This document shows positions 46,520-58,453 of a stretch of DNA of 64,000 nt, in pieces. The first letter of the stretch is position 1; every line of letters starts with the position of its first letter. Under the pieces are notes generated by a model that did not search any database, had not been told where the DNA came from, and saw only the letters and a program-made list of their open reading frames with translations. Source of the DNA: Hansfordia pulvinata (Eukaryota > Ascomycota > Sordariomycetes > Xylariales); NCBI GenBank assembly GCA_006538405.1, contig BJKQ01000002.1:1674001-1738000 (forward strand), given 5' to 3'. The position numbers were made by a program, and so were the translations under genes.

Positions 46520-47143
46520 ATGCGCACCACCGGACTCCTCGTGGCCTCTGCGGCTCTCCTCCAGGGCGCAAGCGCTGCCAAAAACTGGAGCCTGCTCTTG
46601 TTCAACCAGTATGACGACTGTAAACCCAATCACATAGACCAGAGCAGGCCTGTCTTCCGCGACGAGGGGAACTATAGCCAGGGCTGCAACTCAATTCCCA
46701 CGCAGGTAAGTCAAAAGACTAAAGAAGAAAGAAGAAGAAGAAACTCCCATCCCATAACTCATCGTTGTCGTCGGCCTCACGGCAGCAGGCCGGGTCGGTC
46801 GGTCGATACGAGTAAGAGCGCTCGCGCAGCGCAGCTTACCTGCTTTATTTGTTTCCCCAGGAGGTCGGTCTGCTAACTGACGGCGCCACGCGCTGGTGAA
46901 TAAAAGAGACAGTCCAGCATGTACCAATACAACATCGCCCTGCGCGAAGCGCCCCGCGGCTGCCAGATCCGCATCTTCGAGGACAGCTCGTGCAAGCAGG
47001 TGATCATGGCGCTCGACGGCATACAGAACGAGCAGTGCCTCTTTTCTCAGGGCGGGAACATCAAGTCCTACGACGTCCAATGCGACCCCCCGCCTCCCTC
47101 CCACTACGCCAAGGGACTCTTCCATCTGGGTTTCCAGGGCTGA
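46520..47143 (+). CDS. Secreted cysteine-containing protein, 138 residues, two exons
   Basis: Exon 1 (46520-46705) starts MRTTGLLVASAALLQGASAA, a signal peptide, and continues KNWSLLLFNQYDDCKPN. The 207-nt intron (46706-46912) has a perfect GTAAGT donor and a GACAG acceptor, with CTAAC and CTGAC upstream of it. Exon 2 (46913-47143) runs from SSMYQYNIALREAPRGCQIR to a proline-rich end HLGFQG. The mature protein has six cysteines (DDC, QGC, RGC, SSC, EQC, VQC), enough for three disulfides. The phase-0 junction and continued GC3 bias support the model. A MYQYN ATG at 46919 would give only a truncated protein without a signal. Convergent with the gene at 47642-48169, which shows a similar local pattern. 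Function unknown; candidate effector. Confidence 0.7.
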
Positions 47144-47641
47144 TGGCTGGCGGTGCCCGTCGGCCGGGGATCAGGTGGAGAACAAAGAAAGACAAGAAAA
47201 GAAAGAAAGAAAGAAACAAAAGTGCAGCGACCAAGAGAGTCCACGACTGAACGAGCTTCGCAGCTGCAGAGATGGACAGATAGATCAAAGATAGACAAAC
47301 AATATAGACAAGCGAGTTCCCCGTTTCAAAAGCCTGCAGATCAGCCTCTCTCTCAAAGTCCACAGGTCTCCGAGGAGTACCGAAATGTGTAAAGTTGTGT
47401 TCCATACAAATACAGGAGAGCCAGCACCTGATTACATGACCCGAGCACGGAAAAGGCCACACGTATGCTTTTGGACCTTGAGCTCTCGGCGTCGCCGGCT
47501 CACCGCTGAGCAGCGTACCAAGTTGAACAGGAGAGAGAGAGGAAAAAATAAAAATCAAAGGGCACGCACACCCCACACCGAAATGACTGGTACGAAGGCC
47601 ACACGGCCCCGCGTGTCCCAGATCCGGGGGCATCCGCGAAA
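47144..47641. other. Short convergent intergenic region
   Basis: Contains the 3' ends of two convergent secreted-protein genes. An A/AAAG-rich tract lies at 47180-47220. No gene seen. Confidence 0.5.
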
Positions 47642-48169
47642 TTACCACATCTTGATCGACTTCCAGCTGCCCTTGTCCTGGCAGCCGTCCGAGTAGTAGG
47701 GCTTGGGCTCCCAGTCGTCGCCGTTGCACTCGAGCGAGGGGTAGACTGTTTTTTTCGGGGGAGACGAGAGCGTCAGCGTGGAAAGATACGGGACAGAGGC
47801 CCAGATATGAGGGGCGAGGGGGGGGAGCCTCGAGACTTACCACGGATGTTCAGCATGCCGCCGCTGTTGTAAAAGTAGGAGCCGGTCTTGTCGTCAAAGT
47901 TGTAGCACTTGCCGGAGACGGGCGCGGCGTGGTAGAGGATGTTGGAGTCGCTGCCACTGTGTTTTCGGAAGGCGGGTCAGTTCGAGGTCTTTTTCTTCTT
48001 CTTTTTTTTTTCCCTTCTCTCTCTTTCGCCATGCGCCCTCGGGCCTGGGGGTTGGGGTCTCGTCTTACCAGTCATCGCCGTTCGCGTACTGGTTGAGCTT
48101 AACCTTGTCGGCGAGCGCCTGGCCAGCGGCGAGAAGAGCGAAAGTGGTTAGCTGAGTGAGGGACAACAT
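47642..48169 (-). CDS. Small secreted cysteine-containing protein, 106 residues, three exons
   Basis: Exon 1 (48169-48069) encodes MLSLTQLTTFALLAAGQALA, a signal peptide with a good A-x-A cut, then DKVKLNQYANGDD. Exon 2 (47956-47841) runs CGSDSNILYHAAPVSGKCYN to MLNIR. Exon 3 (47745-47642) runs VYPSLECNGDDWEPKPYYSD to WKSIKMW and the stop. The introns are 112 nt (48068-47957, GTAAGA...CACAG) and 94 nt (47839-47746, GTAAGT...ACAG), and both joins preserve the frame (phases 2 and 1). Four cysteines remain in the mature 86 residues. The small size, two introns, signal peptide and cysteines are typical of fungal secreted effectors. I know no family match. No exon exceeds 120 nt, so simple ORF calling misses it. 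Confidence 0.7.
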
Positions 48170-50264
48170 GGTGATGATGTTGTTGAGGTGGGTGCTCTAG
48201 GAAGGTAAAAGGAGAAAAGGGATGAAGCAGAGAGGATGGCTTGTGAGTAAGTGGACGCCGAAGAGGAAAAAGTAGTAGGAGATAGAAGAGAAGAAGATGA
48301 TGTTGATGATGAGTTGATGATGAGCGACAGGAAACAGTTGAAGGGACACTCCTCGATGTCTTTTATAGACAAAACAACAAGGGCATTCACTTCATTCTTC
48401 TCAGGACGAACTTAGCACGAGGACAGCCGTAGGACTCTCCCGGCTGCCAACAAGAGCTCAACGTGCCGCATGGCTCATGAGGATCGCCCACAGCTTCTCC
48501 GAGAACGATCCAGATACCTTGAAGGCTTCCGCCACGGCACGGCTATTGGACCATGGGCAGCCAGCGCAGTGTGCCGCTGACGATGGCGGAGTCGTCGTCG
48601 TCGTCGTCGTCGTCGACTATAGCAATGACAGTGGGTCGCTGGGTCCCACTGCATTGGCTATCTGCTCGCCTGGGTCTGAATCCGCAGAGCGGCTTATGCA
48701 GCGCATCCTTCGTGCTCGAGATCTGGATTGCCAATCAACCAGCAGCGCCGAGGTGTGGTTTGGCCGTAGGGCTGTAGGGCGTGGTATCGGGGTTGGAGCA
48801 CCGGAAGTTTTGAGCGTAAGCCCTGGGCGGAGGAGCCGTATCCTGGCTGGAAAACACCATCTGGGCGTGAGGGGCCTGAGAGCGGAGCTTACATGTAATC
48901 AAGTAGAGCTTCAGCTCACGCGGGCAAGATCGCCAGGGTCTGGGCTCGGCATCACACCAGGAGGCCTTCAACTGGGTGACGCAGCCATTGAGAACGGTCC
49001 AGCCGGCCGTCGCATCTCCACCGGATACAGACATGCTTTGGGCTCCCCTGAATGTGGTATGTTGATGGGATCAGCTAGTGACGGGGCCAAGAACATGGTA
49101 TTTATAGATCGCCCCTGGAATGCAACATAGACCAAAGGGTCCGGGGCGGAAGCGACCCGTACTCGAGCGGTAGACTCCAATAGTCGAGACGGGCAGGCCA
49201 TCCCTCCCTTGCCCTGCCTACGGAGAGGGTCCGTGACCAGGTCTGCCTCTTTCTTTCGGTCTCACCTCGTGGCGCTCCAAGTGCGAAGACGCCAGTCCGT
49301 CGCGGCTGTAGGAGGACAGTCTAGTATCGCAGCAGAAGAGGTGAGGGTATTGCGGGGGCAAGCGGAACGCGTTTCTTCCTGCAACTCACTCACAGTGCGT
49401 GAGTGGCACGAAATACTCGTAGCCCCCGACACCCATAGAAGCACGATCATCCCGGCCGAATCCGCTGCGGGAAGTCTTGCGGAAGACTTTCCGCCTCCCC
49501 GTAACTTGCCTCGTCCTCACCCAACTCCCCGATTCGCTGGCGGTCACTGCGCAGCGCAAGCGCAGATGCTGATGGCACCCGCGCCGTAGCAGCCCCGTGT
49601 GTATCCTCACCTAATAACCTTGGCGTGCGCCTTGAGCTGGGTCGTTTATCCATCTGGGGGCCAAGCCTTGGAATCCGCAGGCCCGAGTTAACCGTTCAGG
49701 AAGCCCCCTCATTCCCGTCATCATAGTCAGCCGCAGAGCAGACCTCGTGTTCGAGTTCGACATCTGAAGGAGCGAAACAGGGCTGCTTGCCGAACCAATC
49801 CTCTCCGCTTCACCAATAAGCGAACAAACACGCGCAAACACACGCACACACACACACACAGCCGCTCCAGAGATTGACCGCCCATGCACCGTGGCCAATG
49901 TCATCCTCTTGTATTTCAGCACTAAGTGGTCGGTATGTCCATGTTCAAATGAAGTGATTTTAGTCCAACGCCGTCTGAATGCCCTGTAAAGCCACCTTGT
50001 ATGTGCCTGCTGTCCCATGGATGCATCTGCTGCCAACTCCGCGCTTGCTTCGTCGTCTTCGTCGGTCTGCACACCGCGTCTTCATGGCCCTGCGGGATGG
50101 AAGCGGGGAGCCTCCCGGAGCAGACGGGTGCCACCGAGGCCGAGCCGGGACGCCGCCGAGTTAAGAGAGCTGCTCTAAAAGAAGAGAAAATATCAAATAT
50201 CCCGGGCGTCGCATCACACGTCTGTGGCCCGTCCCCGTCGCAGGGATTGAGCGCCTGGGTGAGA
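48170..50264. other. Intergenic between a secreted-protein gene and PIK1
   Basis: The left end is the promoter of the 106-residue secreted protein. Open frames at 48477-49130 (plus) and 48735-49034 (minus) overlap and lack family resemblance. A GTC run lies at 48594-48615 and a CA run at about 49835-49860. The right end is the 3' flank of PIK1. Confidence 0.45.
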
Positions 50265-53200
50265 CTAGTAAATGCCCTGAGTGCGATATTGGAATGTGTC
50301 GTAACTGTGTGCTGTGGTTAGCCGCCGCGAAGAGAGCCGAGGGTGGCAAGATTCTTACAGTCGTGTATAGTAGCTGCCGAGCGACTTGGCGACGAGATCC
50401 GTCTCAACAAAGTTCTCGGCTTCTTCCGCGCTGAGATGGAGCTGGAAGCGCTGTCGCAAAGCATTCGTCGCCTGCGTCACGCCAGACGCGAAGCAAGGCA
50501 TCTTCGAGTCGCGCCCCATCATGCTGACAAGGTCGATAATGTTGTCGGCAGATCGGCGTAGCGCTGCGACTTGAGTCAGTTGCTGCGGAGGGTTTCCCGG
50601 GGTGATGCTGGGCTTACCTTGGAAGGCCTGCTTGCATAGTTTCTTAAAATCCTCAAAGTCTTGCGATCCAACGCCGCCAAGTACTTCGACATACTCGTAC
50701 GTGAGCTTGAAAGGGGCAGCTTCAAAGCCGACAGACCCGGGGGAGTTCGAAAGCATAAAGCCGAAATCAATGTGGATAATGTGCCCCTCGTTGTCGATCA
50801 GCACATTGCCGTTGTGTCGGTCTTTCAGCTGCAGGATGTAGGAAATGATGCTGTACGCGGCGAGAGAGCGCTTGAAGGCGTCCATGGCTGCCTTGTACGG
50901 CTCCGACGTGGGCTTCCCAAACGTCTTGACCCAGTGATCCTTCAGCGTTGCAAACCGCCTGCGCGGGTTCACGCCCGACTCGATCGAAGCTATCGTCAGA
51001 CTCCGCTTGAGCGAGTGCAGCGACACTCCATTGGCGATCGTCTCGATCAGGCCAGACGATTCTCCAGTGACCAGGATCCGCATCAACTTGACCCAAACGC
51101 CGACGCCTGCGTCGGTCCAGATCTTGTCGCAAACCTGGATTAGCTGGCATGCGAAGGCCTCTTGGCGCAGATCCGAGCCGGTTTTAACAATGACACTGAC
51201 GAGATCCCAGTTCTTCATCCACCCGTAAGGCGAAGACTTGCGGATGCGCTCCTTCTTGGCCTGCCAAGCCTCGCCAAAGATCGCGGCGCTTGGGTCGTCC
51301 CTGTCGCCCTTTCTTTGAACACCGCCCGTGATGGCATCGTTCTCCATCCTGGCCGCGCCGGCACTCGTACCATTCGGGTCGATTTCTTCATTGACATCAA
51401 CGTCCTCCGTCGCCGTGGAAGCCGCATTCTTGGCCATGATCATGTCAAAAGTCGGACCCGAACCGTCGTCAATGTCAAAGCTCTGCTCCTCGAGACTCTG
51501 CATGCTGGCGATGATCTTGGATCTGATGGCGGCAACTTCCTGGCGTGGTCGCTTGCCCCCCGTCGCCTCCAATTGGGCCAGCATTTGCGAGGCGGTGCGC
51601 ATGTGTGTTGCCAAAGCAGAAAAGTCGGGCTGGTCCACCGAGGCATTGCGCGGGTTGGGCATCCCCATCTTCCGGAAGGGGCCGGGGCTGCTGGAACGAG
51701 AGGTCGATGTGCCAGACGTTCTGGGAGTGTTCTCCATCGTAGACAGAGTCGTCTGTGCGCTGGACAGGCGAGCTGGCTGAGGGAGGCTCCTCGAGTCCCG
51801 CTTGACCTCATTGTCCTCGTCATACGGCGACAGCATTGGCGAGCTCCCCAGATCGCCCGAGGTCGGCTCGAAAACGCTGTCGGGCCGATCGGAGACGGGC
51901 TCGGCCGACCGGTCGTTGATGGAGTCCCGCGGAGCATCGGAAAGGTCGAAAATCCGTTTTCTAGAGCCTTGGTCGGCGGCCAGGGAGCTCAGAAGCCGCT
52001 GGTTGTCAATCGTTTCCGGGTCAAAGCTGAAATCGTCTCGGAGAACCTCGACCATCAGCAGAAAGGGCACTTTCTCGGCACTGTTGAGAACAGTCGACTC
52101 CGCAGGGTTCAATCTCACGATTCGGTGGTGACGGCTCCTGGCCGTGGAACCCCCGAGCAATGTAGGCGGGCAGATCACGGGGATATCGATTTCAGACGGC
52201 AGATCCCGAGCAAGGAGAGCCAGCTCAGCTCGCAGCGCACTCAGACGTGCAGGCTTGGGTACAATGACCAAGCGATTGGATATGCCCTCGAGAGCGGCGA
52301 GGAAAGCGGTTTCGCAGCGGAAGTAGTTCTGGCGCAACAGTCTCGATTTCTGGGCTTGCGACATTTCGGCCAGAGTTAGGATTGACTTGACATGGTGGGA
52401 ATGCCTGCGCGACAGGTTCTCGGTCGGTCGTGGGTAAACGGCGGACACAGGGGTTCCTGGACGCGTGACCTTGGGTGAGCGCGTTTCGGGCAAAGGCAGA
52501 GAGGAGGAGCTGAGGTTGCGAGCCTCGAGTATTTTGGCGTCTATCGTACTTGGTTTGCGCGACTCTAGGACGGTCTGAGGCACAACAGCGGCCGCGGTCG
52601 GAGCAGTGGGCGTCGTGGGCGTCTCGGGTGGCACGGGCGACCGCGAGGTTCTGATGGAGAGCTCTGGCGGAGCGTGCTCGAAAGGCGAGCCGTTCAGAGC
52701 CGGCGAGGCTGCGGCGGAAGTGGAGGCCGAGGAAATCGCGGGCGGCTCGCGGGGCGATTGCACATTGGCGTCACGGGCGCGGCGGGACTTGGTGGTGGCT
52801 GGCCCAACCGTCTGGCTCCTGGTCATCTTGGACGCTTGGCTTGCCTCGGAAATCACGTCCCCCAGGGGGATGGCCTTGCGCGCCTGGGCGACGGCCAGCG
52901 GGCCGGCCCATTTGGGGAGAAGGGGTAGGCCAATGCTGGCGAGGGCGAAGCTGGCCAGCACTGTGACGGGCAATACGTTTTCCTTGATCTTGTCCTCTTT
53001 GACCGAATCGCCCAGGCCGAATACAATGTGCTGCACCTTGTTGTACACCCTCCTGCATGTCTGGAAGCTCTGCGACTGCGGGGCGGAAGCTAGATCGTGG
53101 AGATACGTCTGGAAGAGCCAGAATGTCTGCGAGGGGGAAATGTGTTCAGCAAGACGGGGGCAAAAGAGGCTTCGACCTGCGGGCGGAGGTTGTGTCCCAG

Positions 53201-53583
53201 TCAAAGACTTACCAGTAAGGCGGCGGTAACAGATTCGTCACAGAGGTCCAGGAGAAACTCCTCCAGGGCCATTGACTCATTGTCGACGCTGATTATGAGG
53301 TGGCAAAGCTGGGGCAAGAAGAACTCGATCTCGCCGTAGGGGAATTGGCGAAGCTTGGAGCACAGGACATAGTGAATGCCCACATGGTCGGCGTATCGGC
53401 TGTGGGAACGGGACAAGACGGGTTAGAGGGCGCGGCAGCAGGGCACGTGTCAGGGCAAACGGGCGGGCGTGCGAGCGAGCGGGTGTGGGAGGGCGGGACG
53501 TACGAAAGGTAGGAGACGCTGAGGAAGGGATTCTGGTTGAAGACGTCACTCTCGATGAAGCGCTGCAGCAGGTCCCACGACAT
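50265..53583 (-). CDS. pik1: Phosphatidylinositol 4-kinase Pik1
   Basis: Makes PtdIns4P, mainly at the Golgi and nucleus, and is needed for Golgi-to-plasma-membrane traffic. Five exons: 53583-53504, 53399-53213, 53126-50618, 50563-50359, 50304-50265. Introns are 104, 86, 53 and 53 nt with canonical ends, and every junction preserves the frame. The product is 1006 residues, as expected for fungal Pik1. The N-terminus (MSWDLLQRFIESDVFNQNPF, then FFLPQLCHLIISVDNES) is the lipid-kinase-unique helical region. A long S/P-rich linker follows, then the PI3/4-kinase catalytic domain from about residue 720: QLKDRHNGNVLID (about 857), HIDFGFML (about 875), and the ALRRSADNIIDLVSMM block after the third intron. 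The short last exon supplies the conserved YDTFQYRTQGIY terminus, which replaces a false stop at 50355. The frame is intact. Confidence 0.95.
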
Positions 53584-56500
53584 GTCGAATCCAGGGCCGG
53601 CGGGCTTCGCAGGGCGGAGGTGGCGAGGCTTTTCGGGGTATCATGGGGCGGCGCGCGCTGAGCGGGCTGGGAAGCCGGGTGCGGTCGCGGCGGTCGGAGT
53701 GACCAGGTGAAGGAGCGGCGCCGGAGAGGAGCGGTGGGCGTGGCTCGTCGGTGTCGACGATGGCGAGAGAGAGCGTAGAGGCGCGTTGGCGGCGTGGGAA
53801 AGGAGGGCGTGAGGAGGAGAGCTCCTATCGTGTCATGGCAGCGGGCAGCGGGCAGTCCGGGCCTACTCGGTGTGGCTGTATGGGGAGCGGACTCAGCAGT
53901 GTTGATGTTGGGGCGCGGCGGGTGGGCGAGGCAAGCTGTAGTGGCGAGGGGCTACGAAGCTGCGGACGGACGTGGTGTTGAGTGTAGTTGAGCTGGATCG
54001 GGTGGTGTTGTGTTGTGCTGGACTGGACTGGACTGGACTGGTTTGTCCTGGTTTGGACTGGACTGAACTGGACGGGATCGTGGTATGCTGGGCTGAGTTG
54101 CAGCGCCGGGTAGAACGGTTGGTGGTGGGTGGCAAAGAAAGGCAGAGGGCCCCTTGCTGACAGCGAGAGCAGGAGGAGGCGGTGGTGGTGGTGGTGGTGG
54201 TATGGAGCGCGCGGAATGGAGCAATGCGAGTCGAAATTGCAGATTGCGCGAGCAGATGTACGAGCGAGTGAGTGAGTGAGGGACTGAGTGTACCAGGCGG
54301 ACGGACCGGACGTTGTTGCTGAGGATGATGCCTCGAAGGCGGCGACCTGAAGCTAGGTTGAACGGGGTTCAGGCACGTGATTGGTGTCGCTGGAGCTTGT
54401 TGCCCGGCACTATCATTGAAGACTGACGATTGACTTTTGAACAGGGCAGCGTCAGGGTCAAGCGTGCCGGTATCACGATTCCAACTCGAATGTGTCCCCG
54501 TCGTCTGGATCCAAGGCTGCTGCTGCTGCATGGATCGATGAGGTACAGGTCGAGTTCCCATCTGCACGTGGTCTATCAATGTCGCCTGGCCGAGATACCT
54601 AAGTGCACAAGGTACCTACGATCCGACGACCTCAACAGGTACTCCAGACCTACGCGCTACATGTACCTTAGTGTACCTACAGGCCTACCTAACCCGGCTC
54701 AGGACACGGATTCAGGAGATACCTGCAATTCAGGTACTCGTACTGACAGTGCATGCGCCTAGATGCGGGCTGCTGGTTGTTCTGCTGAAAGGTCTTGAAT
54801 TGGATGGAGACAGGCTGGCGTCTGGATTTGGAAGACTCAGATCGAAGCTGCAATCGTATCCTCAGATCCCTATTTGATGTATGTAGTAAGTATGCCCCTG
54901 TCTACCTTGCACTTCCATCGAGCAGCTTCATCAGATGCGTTCGTCGAGTGCAAGATGTGCATGCCTGTTGGTACCTATCTACCATCAAGCAAGCAATATA
55001 CCTTAAAGCGACCAGACTGCCGCGCGACTTGGGCGGTGGTGCCCGGCACTCCGCTCCGCCACGCCCACCCATCCGCGACACCGCACGTCCGCTGGAAGCC
55101 CTCTTCCGGCCGCCGACCGGTGGGGATGCCGCGCAAAGAGAGGCTGAAGAGATGACGTGCCGAGGACAACAGCAGCCTCAATGTCGCGTGCTCCCCTGTC
55201 TGTTCTCGGGGTCGTCTCCCTGCGTGCCTTTGGCAATTCAGGTGAGCAATCCGCAGGCATGTCACCACCAGCCAGGTCGGCTCTTCGAGCACGCGTTGCC
55301 CGCCGCCGACGCACCGTCCAGCGGCCACGCCGGATTCCAGCGGCGAGACACAATAACGTCCATCCGCGCTTCCTGGTGGGCGTCCGCCGCCCGCCCGCCC
55401 TGCAGATGCAAAGAAGCGATCCAATCCGTCCACGCGTGTCTGCGGGTCGAATCGACTTGGAGACTTGCCGGTGCCCGGCGCGGCCCGCACGTAATCGTAC
55501 GCGTACGCAATGTACCCAGCACATTTTGAGGTACGAGTACTCCAGTCGTACACTTGACCCTGATGCACCTCTCCAATACCCCGTACGATATGAGCACCGA
55601 CCTGCCTGCCCTGCCCCTGAATTCCCCACGCCTACCATTGTCCAACCAGATCTCGTCTTGGAGGACACTTTGAAGCCCGTCACGGCACTCACTCGGCAGC
55701 CATGCCCGCCATCCCAGCGTTTTTTTTCTTCTTCTTCAGGGGTCTCTATATCAAACGCTACTCCGTGCAATTCAAGAAGTGGGTGGGGAAAACGAGAGCA
55801 ATTGGTGAGCTGCGCGCGTGTCTACTCCGCACATCCGTACGAGTACCTACCTCTGTGTCGACATGTATTGAGCCCGTGGACAGGTGGTATCTTTACTCTT
55901 AGGTGTCTGTAATCGATCATGGTAAGAAAATCGGTTTCCACGTTCCTTGACACGGGCTGCGTAGGTTGGCTTAGGTATCTACCCACCTAGGAGTACATCA
56001 ATTCAAGTTTTAAACAAGTACAGCAGCACAAATACGAGTGCTCCGTACCTGAAGACTCGTAGTCTCATTTACGCGTCCCGCCCCCTTTAACGTCGACGCG
56101 CCACCGCGGAATCCGACCTCGTGTCTTAGGACCAGTGTCTGGTACAAGTCGCGGGGGGGGGAGGGGGGGGGAGGGATATTGAGGGGGCCCACTTTCGCAT
56201 CCGTCGAATCAACTCAGCTCATATTTGAGAGCTCTCGCCGTCTTCACCCGCCCTCGCTGGGCCTCTTCTGGCGGCGTGATGACGGTTTCTTGCACGTGCA
56301 AGCTCGGGCTGGCGAATTTTTTCGTCCTCCCCCTCCGCTCATCAGTGCGGGGCAGTAAAGCTTTTTTATCTGGCTTAGCTCGGAGCTGCCTTTCATGGCG
56401 ATCCTCTTCGCCCCAGCCTTGTCTACGGTACATGAGGTCTCGTACTGCATGTACCTCACGCTTACCTGCCAGACACGCCAGGACAAGGAATACGAAGAGC

Positions 56501-57028
56501 CATAGACGAGAAGGAAAATACAGAAATAGGTAATAAGGAACACTCACCTGCCCAGCTCCGAGGTGCAGCACGGGCATGTAGATTCAGGGAACAAGAGCAG
56601 TTCCAAGTCACAGGGTCCATTGCGCAGGTACGACGGGAGTATCATATCGCAACGTTCATCGTAAAACTGCCGCCATTACACCTCAATCATTTGCAGCCAT
56701 CGATCTGCAACTGGAAAATCTGTAACACGAAATCACGAGATGGAAAGGTGCAGGTGTAGCAATGGTCCTCCATCGCCAAAGAAGGGTATTATGGAAATGC
56801 CGCCAACGCCGCTAAGTGAATACGCTTCCCAATGCTCAAACGCCGGGGAGCCATCCCATGTCAATCGGCCGTGGTCCCGTAGCAAGCCATGCCATCGGTC
56901 CTGTTAAGCACATGCAGTCCTTCTTTCTCCTTCTCTCTCTCTCTCTCCATAGCTCTCTTGCAAATCAGACCCAAACTCCGCGAGATCGGCCCAAAGCTTG
57001 GCTCGACGCGTCAAATGAATTCAACATG
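53584..57028. other. 3.4-kb interval without a supportable gene
   Basis: The left part is the PIK1 promoter, rich in GGACTGGACTG-type repeats at about 54010-54070 and (GGT)n near 54180-54200. Several overlapping open frames on both strands between 54795 and 55912 show no domain or consistent splice structure. TACGAGTA-type words occur at about 54733, 55532 and 55845, TACCTA words at 54590-54690. The right part is the 3' flank of the NC2-alpha gene. Confidence 0.45.
54012..54072. repeat. Degenerate GGACT pentamer repeat
   Basis: A run of GGACT-type units (CTGGACTGGACTGGACTGG and variants), which breaks up into GGTTTGTCCTGG and then resumes. It lies upstream of PIK1. Confidence 0.7.
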
Positions 57029-57874
57029 CTATGCCGCGCCCCTCTTCTTGCGTCCTCCTCTGCCCTTCTTCTTGGGCTCCGCCGGCTCCATGTCGTCCTC
57101 GCTTTCACTATCCGCTTTGGCTCTGCTGCCGCTCTTATCCTCCTTCTCACTGACTTTGGCGACGATTTCCTGCAAAAAGTCCCACTCGGTAGTCGACTCG
57201 ACGGCCTGCTTCAGCATCGGCGCCGTGATCCGCTTCGAGTTCTTCTCCTTGGCCACCTCGGCGCTCTTTTCCACAATTTGCAGCATGAACAGCTCAAGCG
57301 CCTTGCCCACCGCGATGGGCGTTTGCTGCGCGACTTTGCCAACCTCCTCGTCGGCCTGCATGATTCGCTTGATCCGAGCTGTGGGGAATTTGGTCTTCAC
57401 TGGCGACGGCATGATCTCGGGCTGTTTCGCCGGCGCGGCGGCTTTGCGTGGAGGCATGGCGGCGGGGACTTCAGAGGCCCGTGGTTGGTAGTCCTCGGGC
57501 TCTGCTTTGACGGGCTCTGCTTTGAGCTCAAGCAGAGGGGACGGCGGTTGCTGCGGTGGCGGCGATGGATGCTGCGGGGGGTAGACCTGGTGCGCCGAGG
57601 CTTGCTGGTGGGCTTGCACGTGGGGCACAGGCGGCTGTTTGGCAGCAGCGAGCTGTTGGTACGAGCTGGGTGCTGGTGGGGGCGCGCCCGGTTGTTGGGA
57701 ATAGTAAGGCTGAGGCGCGTGGGGATGCGCACTTGGGTTAGGGGCTTGGTATCCGTAGGGGGACGCAGGACGACTGTGTGGTTGATGGTAGGCGTGGGGA
57801 TACGGCTGATTAGGGGTGGGTGGCAGTTGCTGCTGTTGTTGTTGTTGTTGTTGTTGTTGCTGTTGGTGGTGGTG

Positions 57875-57940
<66 letters not shown>

Positions 57941-58453
57941 GTGATGATGCAGAGACTGTTGATGCGGGTGATGCGGATGCTGATGTTGACTCTGGTGTTG
58001 TTGATGGTGAGGTTGGTGCTGGGGCTGGTAGTAGTGTGGTTGATGTTGGTGGGGTGGTGGTGGTTGATGTTGATGGGCAAAGGGAGGCGAGTGCGCAGGC
58101 AGAGGTGCCGGCGCGCCTGGGATTGAAGGGTGGTGTTGGTGAGGTGAGTACGGATACGGGTTGCGATAGCCAGCAGGGCTGCTGCCGGCTACTTGTACGG
58201 GCGAGGGCCCCGAGGTGGGCGGAGGCGGGTGGTGGGGCGGGCCTGGAGCTAGCGCGTCGTAGGGGTAGGAGTACCTCTGATGGGCTGGGCGCAAGTCGTC
58301 GCTACCGTGGCGCCCGTGGCCGTGGCCGGTGTGGTAGCTGGCGTGGTGGTACATGCTCATCGGCGGCCTGGGCCCGAGCTGTCCAGGGCCGGACCCCGCC
58401 AGGAATGAGAGATCGGGCGACCTGGGCGCATACGCGCCTTCGTCCGCTGCCAT
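57029..58453 (-). CDS. bur6: Histone-fold transcription regulator, NC2-alpha / Bur6 (DRAP1-like)
   Basis: NC2-alpha pairs with NC2-beta to clamp TBP on promoter DNA and repress or tune RNA polymerase II initiation. The C-terminal part (about 354-425) is the histone fold: [20 protein letters not shown], then [18 protein letters not shown], then [20 protein letters not shown]. This matches the NC2-alpha pattern (RIKkIMQ-DE-iGKVA, LELF, LKQ, fDFL) better than Dpb3 or NF-YC. A nuclear-type basic tail ([13 protein letters not shown]) follows. The 350 residues before the fold are P/H/Q-rich and include a very long glutamine/histidine tract at about 165-210. Single exon. I chose the ATG at 58453 because it has a good context (GCCATGGC); the frame is open further upstream to an ATG at 58639. 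Length is 474 residues. Confidence 0.85.
57824..57958. repeat. CAG/CAA triplet array encoding poly-Q/H
   Basis: On the minus strand, a pure CAG run of about 20 triplets is followed by CACCACCACCAC and a mixed CAA/CAG run. Together they encode two glutamine blocks around histidines inside the NC2-alpha gene. Confidence 0.9.

Noticed and set aside
48477..49130. 217-codon plus-strand ORF
   Set aside because: A run of valines from a GTC repeat plus arginine/glycine-rich filler, with no domain.
50355..50357. TAA stop ending the long PIK1 frame
   Set aside because: It lies in a GTAAGA donor. A 53-nt intron leads to the conserved YDTFQY C-terminus ending at 50265.
56816..58126. 436-codon plus-strand ORF opposite NC2-alpha
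   Set aside because: Antisense shadow; its leucine-rich run is the reverse reading of the CAG array.
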